DNA from: Bradyrhizobium sp. OK095
Lineage (GTDB): Bacteria > Pseudomonadota > Alphaproteobacteria > Rhizobiales > Xanthobacteraceae
Direction of reading: 5' to 3'
NCBI RefSeq assembly: GCF_900109945.1
Contig: NZ_FOBX01000019.1
Location: 1-64,000 of the forward strand
Length of the DNA: 64,000 nt
Shown here: one piece after another, positions 42,560-51,178 of the stretch
How the letters are laid out: the number at the start of each line of letters is the position of its first letter
How positions within the stretch are numbered: position 1 is the first letter of the stretch
Program-made: the position numbers and the translations under genes
The notes under the pieces: model-generated
What the model was told of the DNA's origin: nothing
The model's database searches: none
What the model saw: only the letters and a program-made list of their open reading frames with translations

Positions 42560-43815
42560 CAGCCCCCTCCCGCCATATCGGCGTTGCCGACGGCGATTTT
42601 GGGTTTCGCACCGCTCTTGTCAGCCACGCGCTTGTACCACGAAATCACCCACGCAACGCCCCACATGATCAGGATTCCGGAGAGACTAATCACCGCATGC
42701 ATGGCTGCGCCGCCGGAGACTTCGGCCAGGATGAAATGGCCGGCGAAGGCGAGGAAGACGCCGAGGCAGAATATCTCCAGCGAATGCGAGCCGCACAGGA
42801 TCAGCGGCCGCAGCCATGGCGATTTCAGGCCCGGCCAGTCGCGCGGCAGGAAACGCACGGTGAGCGCGGCCAGCGCCAGGAAATGCGTCAAACGCAGCAC
42901 GTCGAGGTCGGTCTTGTCGATCGGATACATCCACTGCTCGAGCCGCTTCGGCATCAGATGGGACAATTGCGGCACATACCATGTCAGCGTCACGCAGAAC
43001 GCCGCTACGATATAGGCGACCGAAATCCACATCGTCACCGGTGACGCCAGAATACGTGACATGCGCCGCGCACCTCCGAGCGCACACCATGCACCGAAGA
43101 CGAAAAGCAATTGCCAGGCCAGCGGATTGAACGCCCAGAAGCCGTTCGGATAGGCGGAGAAATAAAGGTCGTATTCCCAGGTCACCGCGTAGAGCACGGC
43201 GGACAGGGCGAGCGTGAGGTCGGGCTTCCACTTCATCGACCACAGGATCACGGGTAGCGCCAGCATCAGCACGATGTAGAGCGGCAGCACGTCCATGTTG
43301 ACGGGACGGAAACGCAGCAGCAGCGCCTGCACGATAGTGACGTCGGGCTGCTTGAGGAAATCCATGATGCCCATCTCTTCGGTGTAGAGCGGGTTCTCGA
43401 AGCTGGTCGCGACATAGGAGATCTCGGCGAGGAAGATCGTGAACAGGAAGACGTGGGCGACATAGATCTGCCAGACGCGTCGCATGATGCGCGCGGTGGC
43501 GATGACGACGCCGCTCTCCAGCATCGCGCGGCCGTAGACGAAGGCGGCGGTGTAGCCGGAGATGAAGATGAAGATCTCGGTGGCGTCGCTGAAGCCGTAA
43601 TTGCGGATCGTGAACCAGGTCAGCACGCTCGGCGGCAGATGGTCGATGAAGATCAGCCACAGCGCCAGACCGCGGAACAGGTCGAGCCGGAGCTCGCGCT
43701 CGCCGATCGCGGGAAGCGAGATCGCCGGCGCGGCGGCGCGCGGCTTCGCCTCCGCAGGTTTCGCACCGGCGGTTCCTGCGATTGGCGTTCCCGTCACTTG
43801 GTCCGCAATGGTCAT
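42559..43815 (-). CDS. OpgC-domain membrane protein (periplasmic glucan modification)
   Basis: A 418-residue membrane protein with about 10 helices after a 30-residue cytoplasmic tail. LRLDLFRGLALWLIFIDHLPPSVLTWFTIRNYGFSDATEIFIFISGYTAAFVYGRAM is the typical OpgC opening. The family adds succinyl or similar groups to osmoregulated periplasmic glucans. It heads an operon with two exported SGNH-like proteins on the minus strand. Its start is 182 bp from the divergent apaG start. Confidence 0.9.
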   Translation of the reverse strand: MTIADQVTGTPIAGTAGAKPAEAKPRAAAPAISLPAIGERELRLDLFRGLALWLIFIDHLPPSVLTWFTIRNYGFSDATEIFIFISGYTAAFVYGRAMLESGVVIATARIMRRVWQIYVAHVFLFTIFLAEISYVATSFENPLYTEEMGIMDFLKQPDVTIVQALLLRFRPVNMDVLPLYIVLMLALPVILWSMKWKPDLTLALSAVLYAVTWEYDLYFSAYPNGFWAFNPLAWQLLFVFGAWCALGGARRMSRILASPVTMWISVAYIVAAFCVTLTWYVPQLSHLMPKRLEQWMYPIDKTDLDVLRLTHFLALAALTVRFLPRDWPGLKSPWLRPLILCGSHSLEIFCLGVFLAFAGHFILAEVSGGAAMHAVISLSGILIMWGVAWVISWYKRVADKSGAKPKIAVGNADMAGGG

Positions 43816-43997
43816 CGGGGGCTAAAAACCCTTCCGCAAATCGCGCCGTTGATGAGGAGTGTACCGATCCGGGCGGCCCCTCGCAAAGCGGCCGGATCAC
43901 ATCCGGGTGTACTTCTCCGCCAATTCTGGCGGGACGATGTCGCGAAAGCGGCCTGCGGCGTTTGGTTCCCGGCCGGGTTTTCGTTATGATGGCAGCC

Positions 43998-44390
43998 ATG
44001 TACCGCGCCGTGACCCGCCATATCGAAGTGACCGTCGAGCCGAACTTTGTTCCGGAGCAGTCGTCGGCCGACCGTTCCCGGTTTTTCTGGTCCTACACCA
44101 TCGTCATCACCAATTCGGGCGAGGAGACCGTGCAGCTGAAGACGCGGCACTGGATCATCACCGACGCCACCGGCCGCCAGCAGGAGGTGAAGGGCGAGGG
44201 CGTGGTCGGCGAGCAGCCAACGCTGGCCCCCGGCGAACGCTTCGAATACACCTCCGGCGTCCCGCTCTCGACCGCCTCCGGCTTCATGACCGGCCGCTAC
44301 CAGATGGTCAGCGCAAGCGGCGAGCGTTTTGAGATCGATGTGCCGACGTTCTCGCTGGACAGCCCGGATAATAAGAGGGTGTTGAATTAG
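43998..44390 (+). CDS. apaG: ApaG protein (Co2+/Mg2+ efflux-associated)
   Basis: A 130-residue single-domain protein: MYRAVTRHIEVTVEPNFVPEQSS, the core TIVITNSGEETVQLKTRHWIITDATGRQQEVKGEGVVGEQPTLAPGE and the end RYQMVSASGERFEIDVPTFSLD match ApaG. The family affects Co2+ tolerance and binds nucleotides in some members, with no fixed mechanism. Starts at 43986 and 43998 are both possible; 43998 gives the usual length. Confidence 0.95.
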   Translation: MYRAVTRHIEVTVEPNFVPEQSSADRSRFFWSYTIVITNSGEETVQLKTRHWIITDATGRQQEVKGEGVVGEQPTLAPGERFEYTSGVPLSTASGFMTGRYQMVSASGERFEIDVPTFSLDSPDNKRVLN

Positions 44391-44409
44391 CGCGGTGCAC
44401 ATCGTTGCC

Positions 44410-44498
44410 GTAGGGTGGATTAGCCGAAGGCGTAATCTACCACTGTCTGCTTCCTAGGAAATGGAAGAGGTGGATTACGCTGCGCTAATCCACCCTAC
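44410..44498. repeat. Twin-hairpin repeat (GTAGGGTGGATTAGC ends)
   Basis: GTAGGGTGGATTAGC (44410-44424) and GCTAATCCACCCTAC (44484-44498), perfect over 15 bp, differ from the 40669 copy by one base per arm. Inner arms are CGTAATCTACC and GGTGGATTACG. It lies between convergent apaG and hslO. Confidence 0.85.
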
Positions 44499-44509
44499 GC
44501 AGATCGCGC

Positions 44510-45529
44510 CTACGCGTCCTCGACGCCCGCCTCATCGGGCGTGAATTCGTACACCGACGAGCAGAACTCACAGGTCACGACGACCTTGTCGTCCTTGACC
44601 ATGGCGGCGCGGTCGTCGGCCGAAAAACTCTTCAGCATGGCACCGACCGCGTCACGCGAGCAGGAGCATTGGGCTTTCAGGACTAGCGGATTGAACACGC
44701 GCACGCCGCGCTCGTGGAACAGGCGATAGAGCAACCGCTCGCCGGACAGCTCCGGATCGATCAGCTCGACGTCCTCGACGGTCTCGATCAGCGAACGCGC
44801 CTCGACCCAGGCGTCGTCCTCAGCGACAGCGTGCACCTCGACGCCGTCGGGCGCATCGCCGGGATGCAGATCGGCCTGCCGCGCGCGCTCCGGTGCCTTC
44901 GGCAAAAATTGCATCAGCATGCCGCCGGCGCGCCAGCGATGCTTGCCGCCGTCGTTCGAACGCCATTCCTCGCCGACCGCGAGGCGCACGCGCGTCGGGA
45001 TCTGCTCGGAGCGCAGGAAATATTCGTGGGCGGCGTCTTCCAGGCTGCCGCCGTCGAGCGCGACCAGACCCTGGTAGCGGCTCATGTCGGCGCCCTGGTC
45101 AATGGTCATGGCAAGATGACCGCTACCGAGCAGCGTGCCGGAGTCCATGCCAGAATTTTGGGCATCGCCCAGACGCGCGGCATCGAAGCGCGCATAGGCC
45201 CGCAGGCGATCCGGCGCCTGGTAGTCCACCACGAGGAACGACACCGGACCGTCGGTCTGGGCCTGGAGGATAAAACGGCCCTCGAATTTCAGCGCCGAGC
45301 CGAGCAGCGTCGTCAGCACGATGGCCTCGCCGAGCAGCTTGCCGACGGGCGCGGGATAATCGTGCTTGGTCAGGATCTCGTCGAGCGCCGGCCCGAGCCG
45401 AACCAGGCGTCCGCGCACGTCGAGCGCGTCGACCTCGTAGGGCAGCACGGCATCGTCGATCGGAACCGCGGATGGTGCGCGAACCGGGCCTTCGGGCCCG
45501 GTGTTCATGTCAGGGGATTGGGAAACCAT
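44510..45529 (-). CDS. hslO: Hsp33 redox-activated chaperone
   Basis: A 339-residue redox-switched holdase. Four zinc cysteines close the protein: CSCSRD (two Cys) followed some 33 residues later by CEFC, the classic CxC...CxxC zinc site that is lost on oxidation to unfold and activate the chaperone. The N-terminal chaperone domain has LGEAIVLTTLLGSALKFEGRFILQAQTDGPVSFLVVDY. It follows argF with 171 bp that contain a repeat; the argD-argF-hslO order is conserved in rhizobia. Confidence 0.93.
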   Translation of the reverse strand: MVSQSPDMNTGPEGPVRAPSAVPIDDAVLPYEVDALDVRGRLVRLGPALDEILTKHDYPAPVGKLLGEAIVLTTLLGSALKFEGRFILQAQTDGPVSFLVVDYQAPDRLRAYARFDAARLGDAQNSGMDSGTLLGSGHLAMTIDQGADMSRYQGLVALDGGSLEDAAHEYFLRSEQIPTRVRLAVGEEWRSNDGGKHRWRAGGMLMQFLPKAPERARQADLHPGDAPDGVEVHAVAEDDAWVEARSLIETVEDVELIDPELSGERLLYRLFHERGVRVFNPLVLKAQCSCSRDAVGAMLKSFSADDRAAMVKDDKVVVTCEFCSSVYEFTPDEAGVEDA

Positions 45530-45607
45530 GGCGCTTTATCTGGGGTCGGAGGGTGGAAAATGGAAGGGGCGCAGCCGCATTCCGCCGTCCGCGGAACCAC
45601 GGGCAGC

Positions 45608-45693
45608 GTAGCCCGGATGGAGCGCAGCGCAATCCGGGACGCCTTACCTGCGCGTTGAAAACCCCGGATTTCGCTACGCTCCATCCGGGCTAC
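45608..45693. repeat. Inverted-repeat element (GTAGCCCGGATGGAGCG ends)
   Basis: Perfect 17-bp arms at 45608-45624 and 45677-45693. Inside, CGCAATCCGGG and CCCCGGATTTCG form the second pair. It sits between argF and hslO, within the probable operon. Similar elements elsewhere in this window share the outer GTAG...CTAC bases. Confidence 0.85.
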
Positions 45694-45700
45694 AAGGTGA

Positions 45701-46624
45701 TTATTTCACCGCGTCAAAGCACCAGGCCAGAATGCCCTTTTGCGCATGCAGGCGGTTTTCGGCCTCGTCGAACACGACCGATTGCGGGCCGTCGATCACC
45801 TCGTCGGCGACCTCCTCGCCGCGATGGGCCGGCAGGCAGTGCATGAACAGCGCGTCGGATTTTGCCAATGACATCAGCTGGGCATTGACCTGGTAGGGCT
45901 TGAGCACGTTGTGGCGGTGCTCGCCTTCCTTATCGCCCATCGACACCCAGGTGTCGGTGACGACGCAATCGGCGCCCTTCACGGCGGCCTCGGGATCGGT
46001 GCCGATCATGATCGGCGCGCCGGTGGCCTTGATGAAGTCGCGCATTACCTTCTTCGGAGCAAGCTCCGGCGGAGTCGCGATGTTGAGCTGAAACTTGAAG
46101 CGTTCGGCCGCGTGCGCCCAGGACGCCAGCACGTTGTTGTCGTCGCCGGTCCAGGCCACCGTCCGGCCCTCGATCGGGCCGCGATGCTCCTGATAGGTCA
46201 TGAGGTCGGCCATCACCTGGCAAGGATGCGAACGTCGCGTCAGGCCGTTGATGACGGGCACGGTCGCGTTGGCCGCAAGCTCGAGCAGCGCATCATGGTT
46301 GAGGATGCGGATCATGATGGCATCGACATAGCGCGACAGCACGCGCGCGGTGTCGGCGATGGTCTCGCCGCGGCCGAGCTGCATCTCGGCGCCGGTGAGC
46401 ATGATGGGCTCGCCGCCGAGCTGGCGCATGGCGACGTCGAACGAGACGCGCGTGCGCGTCGAGGGGCGCTCGAAGATCATCGCCAGCGTCTTGCCTTCGA
46501 GCGGCCTGACCGGCTGATGCGCCTTCTGCTTCGCCTTCATGGCAGAGGAGGCGTCGAGCATGCTCTTGAGCTCCGACAGCGGGAGCTCGTTGATATCCAG
46601 GAAGTGTTTCGGCGACTTGCTCAT
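45701..46624 (-). CDS. argF: Ornithine carbamoyltransferase
   Basis: A 307-residue enzyme combining carbamoyl phosphate and ornithine to citrulline. The carbamoyl-phosphate loop is PSTRTRVSFDVAMRQLGG; the ornithine-binding loop includes VVTDTWVSMGDKEGE and the carbamoyl block HCLPAHRGEEV is present. The start overlaps the argD stop by one base (TGATG), so the two are coupled. Confidence 0.97.
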   Translation of the reverse strand: MSKSPKHFLDINELPLSELKSMLDASSAMKAKQKAHQPVRPLEGKTLAMIFERPSTRTRVSFDVAMRQLGGEPIMLTGAEMQLGRGETIADTARVLSRYVDAIMIRILNHDALLELAANATVPVINGLTRRSHPCQVMADLMTYQEHRGPIEGRTVAWTGDDNNVLASWAHAAERFKFQLNIATPPELAPKKVMRDFIKATGAPIMIGTDPEAAVKGADCVVTDTWVSMGDKEGEHRHNVLKPYQVNAQLMSLAKSDALFMHCLPAHRGEEVADEVIDGPQSVVFDEAENRLHAQKGILAWCFDAVK

Positions 46625-47832
46625 CAGCTTGCCGCCCGCTTGGTCTGACTGGACGAGATCGCGGTGCAGGCGCGCTCCAACCGCCCGACGCTGTCCTCGA
46701 TCTCGGCTTCGCTGACGATCAAGGGCGGCAGGAAACGCACGACATTGTCGCCGGCGCCGACCGTCAGCAGTTTTTCGTGACGCAGCGCCGCGACGAGATC
46801 GCCGGATGGCACCACGGCCTTGATGCCGATCAGGAGGCCTTCGCCGCGCACCTCGCTGACGATGTCAGGATAACGGTCGATCACGGAAGCGAGCTTCTGC
46901 TTGAGCAGCAGCGACATCTTCTGGACGTGATCGAAGAAGCCGGGCTTGAGCATGACGTCGAGCACGGCATTCGCAGCGGAGATCGCCAGCGGATTGCCTC
47001 CGAAGGTCGAGCCGTGCGAGCCGGGCCCCATGCCGGAGGCAGCGTCGGCAGTCGCCAGCACCGCACCGATCGGGAAGCCGCCGCCGAGCGCCTTCGCCAG
47101 CGACATCACGTCAGGTGTGACGCCGGTGCGCCGATGGGCGAACAGATCGCCGGTGCGGCCCATGCCGGTCTGCACCTCGTCGAACGCGAGCAGCAGGCCC
47201 TTGTCGTCGCAGAGCTGGCGCAACGCCCTCAGGAACGCAGGCGTTGCCGACCGCACGCCGCCCTCGCCCTGAATCGGCTCGATCAGGATGCCGGCGGTGT
47301 GCGGACCGATCGCCTTCTTCACGGCCTCGATGTCGCCATGCGGAATCTGGTCGAAACCGTCCATCGGCGGACCAAAGCCTTCGAGATATTTTGCAGATCC
47401 GGTCGCAGCCAGCGTCGCCAGCGTGCGGCCGTGGAAGGCACCTTCGAAAGTGATGATGCGGTAACGCTCTGGATGCCCCTTGGAGAAGTGATGATGGCGG
47501 ACCAGCTTGATCACACCTTCCAGCGCTTCGGCGCCGGAATTACAGAAGAACACGAAGTCCGCAAAACTCTCGTTGCACAGGCGCGCGGCAAGCTTCTCGC
47601 CGTCCGGGCTCTGGAACAGGTTCGACATATGCCAGAGTTTCGTCGCCTGCTCCTGCAACGCCTTGACCAGCGCGGGATGGGCGTGACCAAGCGCGTTCAC
47701 GGCGACGCCGGAGGTAAAATCGAGATAGCGATCGCCATTTGTCGCAATCAGCCAACAGCCTTCGCCGCGCTCGAAACCGAGGTCGGACCTGGCGAAAACG
47801 GGGAGCAAATGCGGCGCTGCGCTGTTAGTCAT
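46624..47832 (-). CDS. argD: Acetylornithine aminotransferase
   Basis: A 402-residue PLP aminotransferase of arginine synthesis. Blocks: FTSGVAVNALGHAHPALVKALQEQ, FCNSGAEALEGVIKL, TFEGAFHGRTLATLAATG, LAFDEVQTGMGRTG and SLAKALGGGFPIGAVL with the PLP lysine. It can also act as succinylornithine or N-acetyl-ornithine aminotransferase in related enzymes. The start at 47832 (MTNSAAPHLLPVFARSD) was chosen over an upstream one at 47877. argF follows. Confidence 0.95.
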   Translation of the reverse strand: MTNSAAPHLLPVFARSDLGFERGEGCWLIATNGDRYLDFTSGVAVNALGHAHPALVKALQEQATKLWHMSNLFQSPDGEKLAARLCNESFADFVFFCNSGAEALEGVIKLVRHHHFSKGHPERYRIITFEGAFHGRTLATLAATGSAKYLEGFGPPMDGFDQIPHGDIEAVKKAIGPHTAGILIEPIQGEGGVRSATPAFLRALRQLCDDKGLLLAFDEVQTGMGRTGDLFAHRRTGVTPDVMSLAKALGGGFPIGAVLATADAASGMGPGSHGSTFGGNPLAISAANAVLDVMLKPGFFDHVQKMSLLLKQKLASVIDRYPDIVSEVRGEGLLIGIKAVVPSGDLVAALRHEKLLTVGAGDNVVRFLPPLIVSEAEIEDSVGRLERACTAISSSQTKRAAS

Positions 47833-47993
47833 GACGGTCACTTGATGTTGCGGACGGCGTGAGCGTGCATTGCGCAACGCACCATCAACCGGCCCGGAAA
47901 ACGAAACGTGCCGCCTTTTAAGGGCGGCACGTCACACTATCTTAGGCCTGGTGAGACGGGTGTCAATGCCGCCCGAAAGCCTCGCGAAACGCT

Positions 47994-48145
47994 GAATCCG
48001 TAGTCTTGCGGTGCCGAATTTGCGGGTTTTTGCCACGGAACATGTGGAAGCGAGTCGGCGGACTCTTGCGCGTGAGTCACGCCATATTGTAGCGTTTGAA
48101 TTGTCAGATACGACATCTCGTGCAGTGTTTCTGATCCCAAGAGTC
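47994..48145. promoter_or_regulatory. Cluster of five GANTC methylation sites before gcrA
   Basis: GAATC at 47994, GAGTC at 48052, GACTC at 48061, GAGTC at 48074 and GAGTC at 48141. GANTC is the CcrM methylation motif whose methylated state is read by GcrA. This 453-bp gap between argD and gcrA holds no gene; apart from this cluster I see no further feature, and no clear -35/-10 pair can be picked. Confidence 0.7.
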
Positions 48146-48285
48146 CTCATGTACCGGCGTAAACGTTCGGGCGCTCAGTTGCGCCCGGCGAGCCTTAAGG
48201 GATTCTGGCGGCACGGGTTTTTGGAAGCTTAGGCATTCGCCGCAGGGCGCCAGCATGGCAGCCGCGTGGCGAGGGAAAGGGTGCA

Positions 48286-48798
48286 ATGACAGTTTTGACC
48301 TGGTCCGATGATCGCGTCGAGCAGCTAAAAAAGCTCTGGGAGGCCGGATTGTCGGCCAGCCAGATTGCAGCCGAGCTCGGGAACGTGACCCGTAATGCCG
48401 TAATCGGCAAGGTGCACAGGCTCGGCCTGTCCGGCCGCGCCAAGAGCCCCTCATCGGCAGCTCCCCGGCCGCGCAAGGCGCGCCCCGCGCAGCACATGAT
48501 GCGGGTGACCCGCCCGATCGCGCGTGGCAACACCGCGCTGGCGCAGGCCTTCGAGGTCGAGGTCGAGGCCGAACCGCTCACCTACGATAACGTGGTGCCG
48601 ATGAGCCAGCGGCTATCGCTGCTCGAACTCAACGAGGCGACCTGCCACTGGCCGATCGGTGATCCCTCGAGCCCGGACTTCTTCTTCTGCGGCGGCAAGG
48701 CGCTTTCCAGCCTGCCCTATTGCGCCCAGCACTCGCGCGTCGCGTACCAGCCGGCATCCGATCGCCGCCGCGCACCGGTGAAGCCGAGTCCCCGCTGA
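48286..48798 (+). CDS. gcrA: GcrA cell-cycle regulator
   Basis: A 170-residue alphaproteobacterial cell-cycle regulator that binds the housekeeping sigma factor and methylated GANTC promoters. The DNA-binding N-terminus reads TWSDDRVEQLKKLWEAGLSASQIAAELGNVTRNAVIGKVHRLGLSGR; the C-terminal sigma-interacting region has ATCHWPIGDPSSPDFFFCGGKALSSLPYCAQHS. The gene is preceded by a GANTC cluster and followed by an intrinsic terminator. Confidence 0.96.
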   Translation: MTVLTWSDDRVEQLKKLWEAGLSASQIAAELGNVTRNAVIGKVHRLGLSGRAKSPSSAAPRPRKARPAQHMMRVTRPIARGNTALAQAFEVEVEAEPLTYDNVVPMSQRLSLLELNEATCHWPIGDPSSPDFFFCGGKALSSLPYCAQHSRVAYQPASDRRRAPVKPSPR

Positions 48799-48817
48799 GG
48801 TCAGCCCCAAACGACAT

Positions 48818-48840
48818 CGTCCCGGCGCAAGGCCGGGACG
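48818..48840. repeat. Hairpin between gcrA and phoB
   Basis: CGTCCCGGC (48818-48826) and GCCGGGACG (48832-48840), a perfect 9-bp stem with a 5-base loop, just 20 bp after the gcrA stop. No T-run follows, so it is probably a stabilising stem or repeat rather than the terminator. Confidence 0.7.
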
Positions 48841-48851
48841 GATCGAGAAAG

Positions 48852-48875
48852 AGCGCGCCACCGAGCGCGCTTTTT
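48852..48875 (+). terminator. Intrinsic terminator of gcrA
   Basis: AGCGCGC (48852-48858) and GCGCGCT (48865-48871) with loop CACCGA, then TTTTT ending at 48875. It lies in the short convergent space before phoB. Confidence 0.85.
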
Positions 48876-48897
48876 ATTTGCGTGTTTGAAGCAAACC

Positions 48898-49605
48898 CTA
48901 CGCCTGCTCCGCCTTCGCGAAGCGATCATCGAGTGCATAACCCGCGCCGCGAACTGTGCGGATCGGGTCCTGCTCGCGGCCGAGATTGAGCAGCTTGCGC
49001 AGGCGGCCGATATGCACGTCGACGGTGCGTTCGTCGATATAGATGTCGCGGCCCCAGACGCTGTCGAGCAGCTGCTCGCGCGAGAACACGCGACCGGGAT
49101 GCTCCAGGAAGAACTCCAGCAGGCGATATTCGGTCGGGCCGAGATCGATCGGCCGGCCCGAGCGCGCGACACGGCGCTTGTCGCGATCGAGCTCGATGTC
49201 GCCATAGGCGAGCACTGTGGCGAGCCGCTCGGGGCTGGCGCGCCGCAACAGGCCCTTCACGCGGGCCAGAAGCTCCGGCACCGAGAACGGCTTGACGATG
49301 TAGTCGTCGGCGCCGGTCGCAAGGCCGCGCACCCGCTCGCTCTCCTCACCGCGCGCGGTGAGCATGATGATCGGGAGCTGCTTGGTCTCGGGACGGGTGC
49401 GAAGCCGCCGGCAAAGCTCGATGCCGGACAGCCCCGGCAGCATCCAATCGAGCACGATCAGATCGGGGATGTGCTCCTTGAGACGGGTGTCGGCATCGTC
49501 GCCGCGCATCACCGTCTCGACGTCATAACCGTCGCCTTCGAGGTTGTAGCGAAGCAGCTCGGTGAGAGCTTCCTCGTCCTCAACCACCATAATGCGTGCG
49601 CCCAT
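48898..49605 (-). CDS. phoB: Phosphate-regulon response regulator PhoB
   Basis: A 235-residue OmpR-type response regulator. The receiver domain carries the phospho-acceptor Asp53 in LIVLDWMLPGLSG, acidic residues in VVEDEEAL and Lys in IVKPFSVPEL; the winged-helix domain has LGPTEYRLLEFFLEHPGRVFSREQLLDSVWG and RTVDVHIGRLRKLL. It binds Pho boxes when phosphorylated by PhoR under phosphate limitation. It is the last gene of the pho/pst series, after phoU. Confidence 0.97.
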   Translation of the reverse strand: MGARIMVVEDEEALTELLRYNLEGDGYDVETVMRGDDADTRLKEHIPDLIVLDWMLPGLSGIELCRRLRTRPETKQLPIIMLTARGEESERVRGLATGADDYIVKPFSVPELLARVKGLLRRASPERLATVLAYGDIELDRDKRRVARSGRPIDLGPTEYRLLEFFLEHPGRVFSREQLLDSVWGRDIYIDERTVDVHIGRLRKLLNLGREQDPIRTVRGAGYALDDRFAKAEQA

Positions 49606-49628
49606 CGGGTCGTCGCTCCTTAAAGGAT

Positions 49629-50345
49629 TCAGGTATTCGGGACCGTCGTGGCGAAATTCGTCATATCGCCCTTCGGCCGCTTGTCGGTGATCGCCTGGCC
49701 CTCGATCATGTAGAACACGGTCTCGGCGACGTTGGTGGCGTGGTCGCCGATCCGCTCGATGTTCTTGGCGCAGAACATGAGGTGGATACAGAACGAGATG
49801 TTGCGCGGATCCTCCATCATGTAGGTGAGGAGCTCGCGGAACAGCGAGGTGCAGATGGCATCGACTTCCTCGTCGCCCTTCCACACCGCCATCGCCGCCG
49901 GCAAATCGTGCGCGGCATAGGCGTCCAGCACCGATTTGACCTGCTGCTGCACGAGGTCGGTCATGTGCTCGAGGCCGCGGAACAGTTTCAGCGGATGGAA
50001 ATCCGTCTCCAGCGCCGCGACGCGCTTGCCCATGTTCTTGGCGAGATCGCCAATGCGCTCGAGATCGGTCGCAACGCGCATGGCGCCGACGATCTCGCGC
50101 AGATCGACCGCCATCGGCTGGCGGCGGGCGATGGTGAGCACGGCGCGCTCCTCGATCTTCTTCTGGAGCGCATCGAGCTCGGCGTCGATGACGACGACGC
50201 GCTGACCGAGCGCGACATCACGGCGGATCAGCGCGTCGACGGAATCGACGATCATGCGCTCGGCGATGCCACCCATCTCGGCGACCAGGCGGGTGAGTTC
50301 CTGGAGGTCGGTGTCGAAGGCCTTTGCGGTATGTTCAGTACCCAT
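49629..50345 (-). CDS. phoU: Phosphate signalling protein PhoU
   Basis: A 238-residue all-helical metal-binding protein with two PhoU repeats, each containing the pattern DLREIVGAMRVATDLERIGDLAKNMGKR and SFCIHLMFCAKNIERIGDHATNVAETVFYM. It links the Pst transporter to PhoR signalling and prevents excess phosphate uptake. It lies 11 bp after the pstB stop. Confidence 0.97.
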   Translation of the reverse strand: MGTEHTAKAFDTDLQELTRLVAEMGGIAERMIVDSVDALIRRDVALGQRVVVIDAELDALQKKIEERAVLTIARRQPMAVDLREIVGAMRVATDLERIGDLAKNMGKRVAALETDFHPLKLFRGLEHMTDLVQQQVKSVLDAYAAHDLPAAMAVWKGDEEVDAICTSLFRELLTYMMEDPRNISFCIHLMFCAKNIERIGDHATNVAETVFYMIEGQAITDKRPKGDMTNFATTVPNT

Positions 50346-50356
50346 GTCCCGTCTCC

Positions 50357-51178
50357 TCAGCCGAACCGGCCGGTGATGTAATCCTGCGTGCGCCGATCGG
50401 TTGGCGACGTGAAAATCTTGCTGGTGTCGTCGAATTCGATCAGCTCGCCGAGATACATGAAGGCGGTCTTGTCGGAGACGCGGGCCGCCTGCTGCATGTT
50501 GTGGGTGACGATCGCGATCGTGTAGTCCTCGGACAGCTCCTGGATCAGCTCCTCGACCTTGGCGGTCGAGATCGGATCGAGCGCCGAGCAGGGCTCGTCG
50601 AACAGGATCACTTCAGGCCGCACCGCGACCGTGCGCGCAATGCAGAGGCGCTGCTGCTGGCCGCCGGAGAGCGACAGGCCGGAAGCGTTGAGCTTGTCCT
50701 TGACCTCGTTCCACAGTGCGCCGCCGCGCAGCGCCTTCTCGACGCGGCCGTCCATCTCGGACTTCGAGATCTTCTCGTAGAGACGGATGCCGAAGGCAAT
50801 GTTCTCGTAGATCGTCATCGGGAACGGCGTCGGCTTCTGGAACACCATGCCGACGCGGGCGCGCAGCAGATTGAGGTCGAGCTTGGGGTCGAGGATGTTG
50901 GTCTGGTCGAGCATGAGCTGGCCGGTGGCGCGCTGGCCCGGATAGAGGTCGTACATCCGGTTGAAGATGCGCAGCAGGGTCGACTTGCCGCAGCCCGACG
51001 GGCCGATGAACGCCGTGACGCGGTTGGCACCGAGCGTCAGGTTGATGTTCTTCAGCGCGTGGTGCTCACCGTAATAGAAATTGAGGTTGCGAACCGTCAC
51101 CTTGGCCGGAGCTTCGGGCAGCGGCTGCGAGCCGGGATGAACGGAGGCCGTACTGACGGAAACAGACATTTCGCTCAT
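50357..51178 (-). CDS. pstB: Phosphate ABC transporter ATP-binding protein
   Basis: A 273-residue ATPase of the phosphate uptake system: Walker A GPSGCGKSTLLRIFNRM, Q-loop RVGMVFQKPTPFP, signature LSGGQQQRLCIARTVAVRPEVILFDEPCSALDPIST and H-loop VTHNMQQAARV. The start overlaps the pstA stop by 4 bases. Confidence 0.97.
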   Translation of the reverse strand: MSEMSVSVSTASVHPGSQPLPEAPAKVTVRNLNFYYGEHHALKNINLTLGANRVTAFIGPSGCGKSTLLRIFNRMYDLYPGQRATGQLMLDQTNILDPKLDLNLLRARVGMVFQKPTPFPMTIYENIAFGIRLYEKISKSEMDGRVEKALRGGALWNEVKDKLNASGLSLSGGQQQRLCIARTVAVRPEVILFDEPCSALDPISTAKVEELIQELSEDYTIAIVTHNMQQAARVSDKTAFMYLGELIEFDDTSKIFTSPTDRRTQDYITGRFG

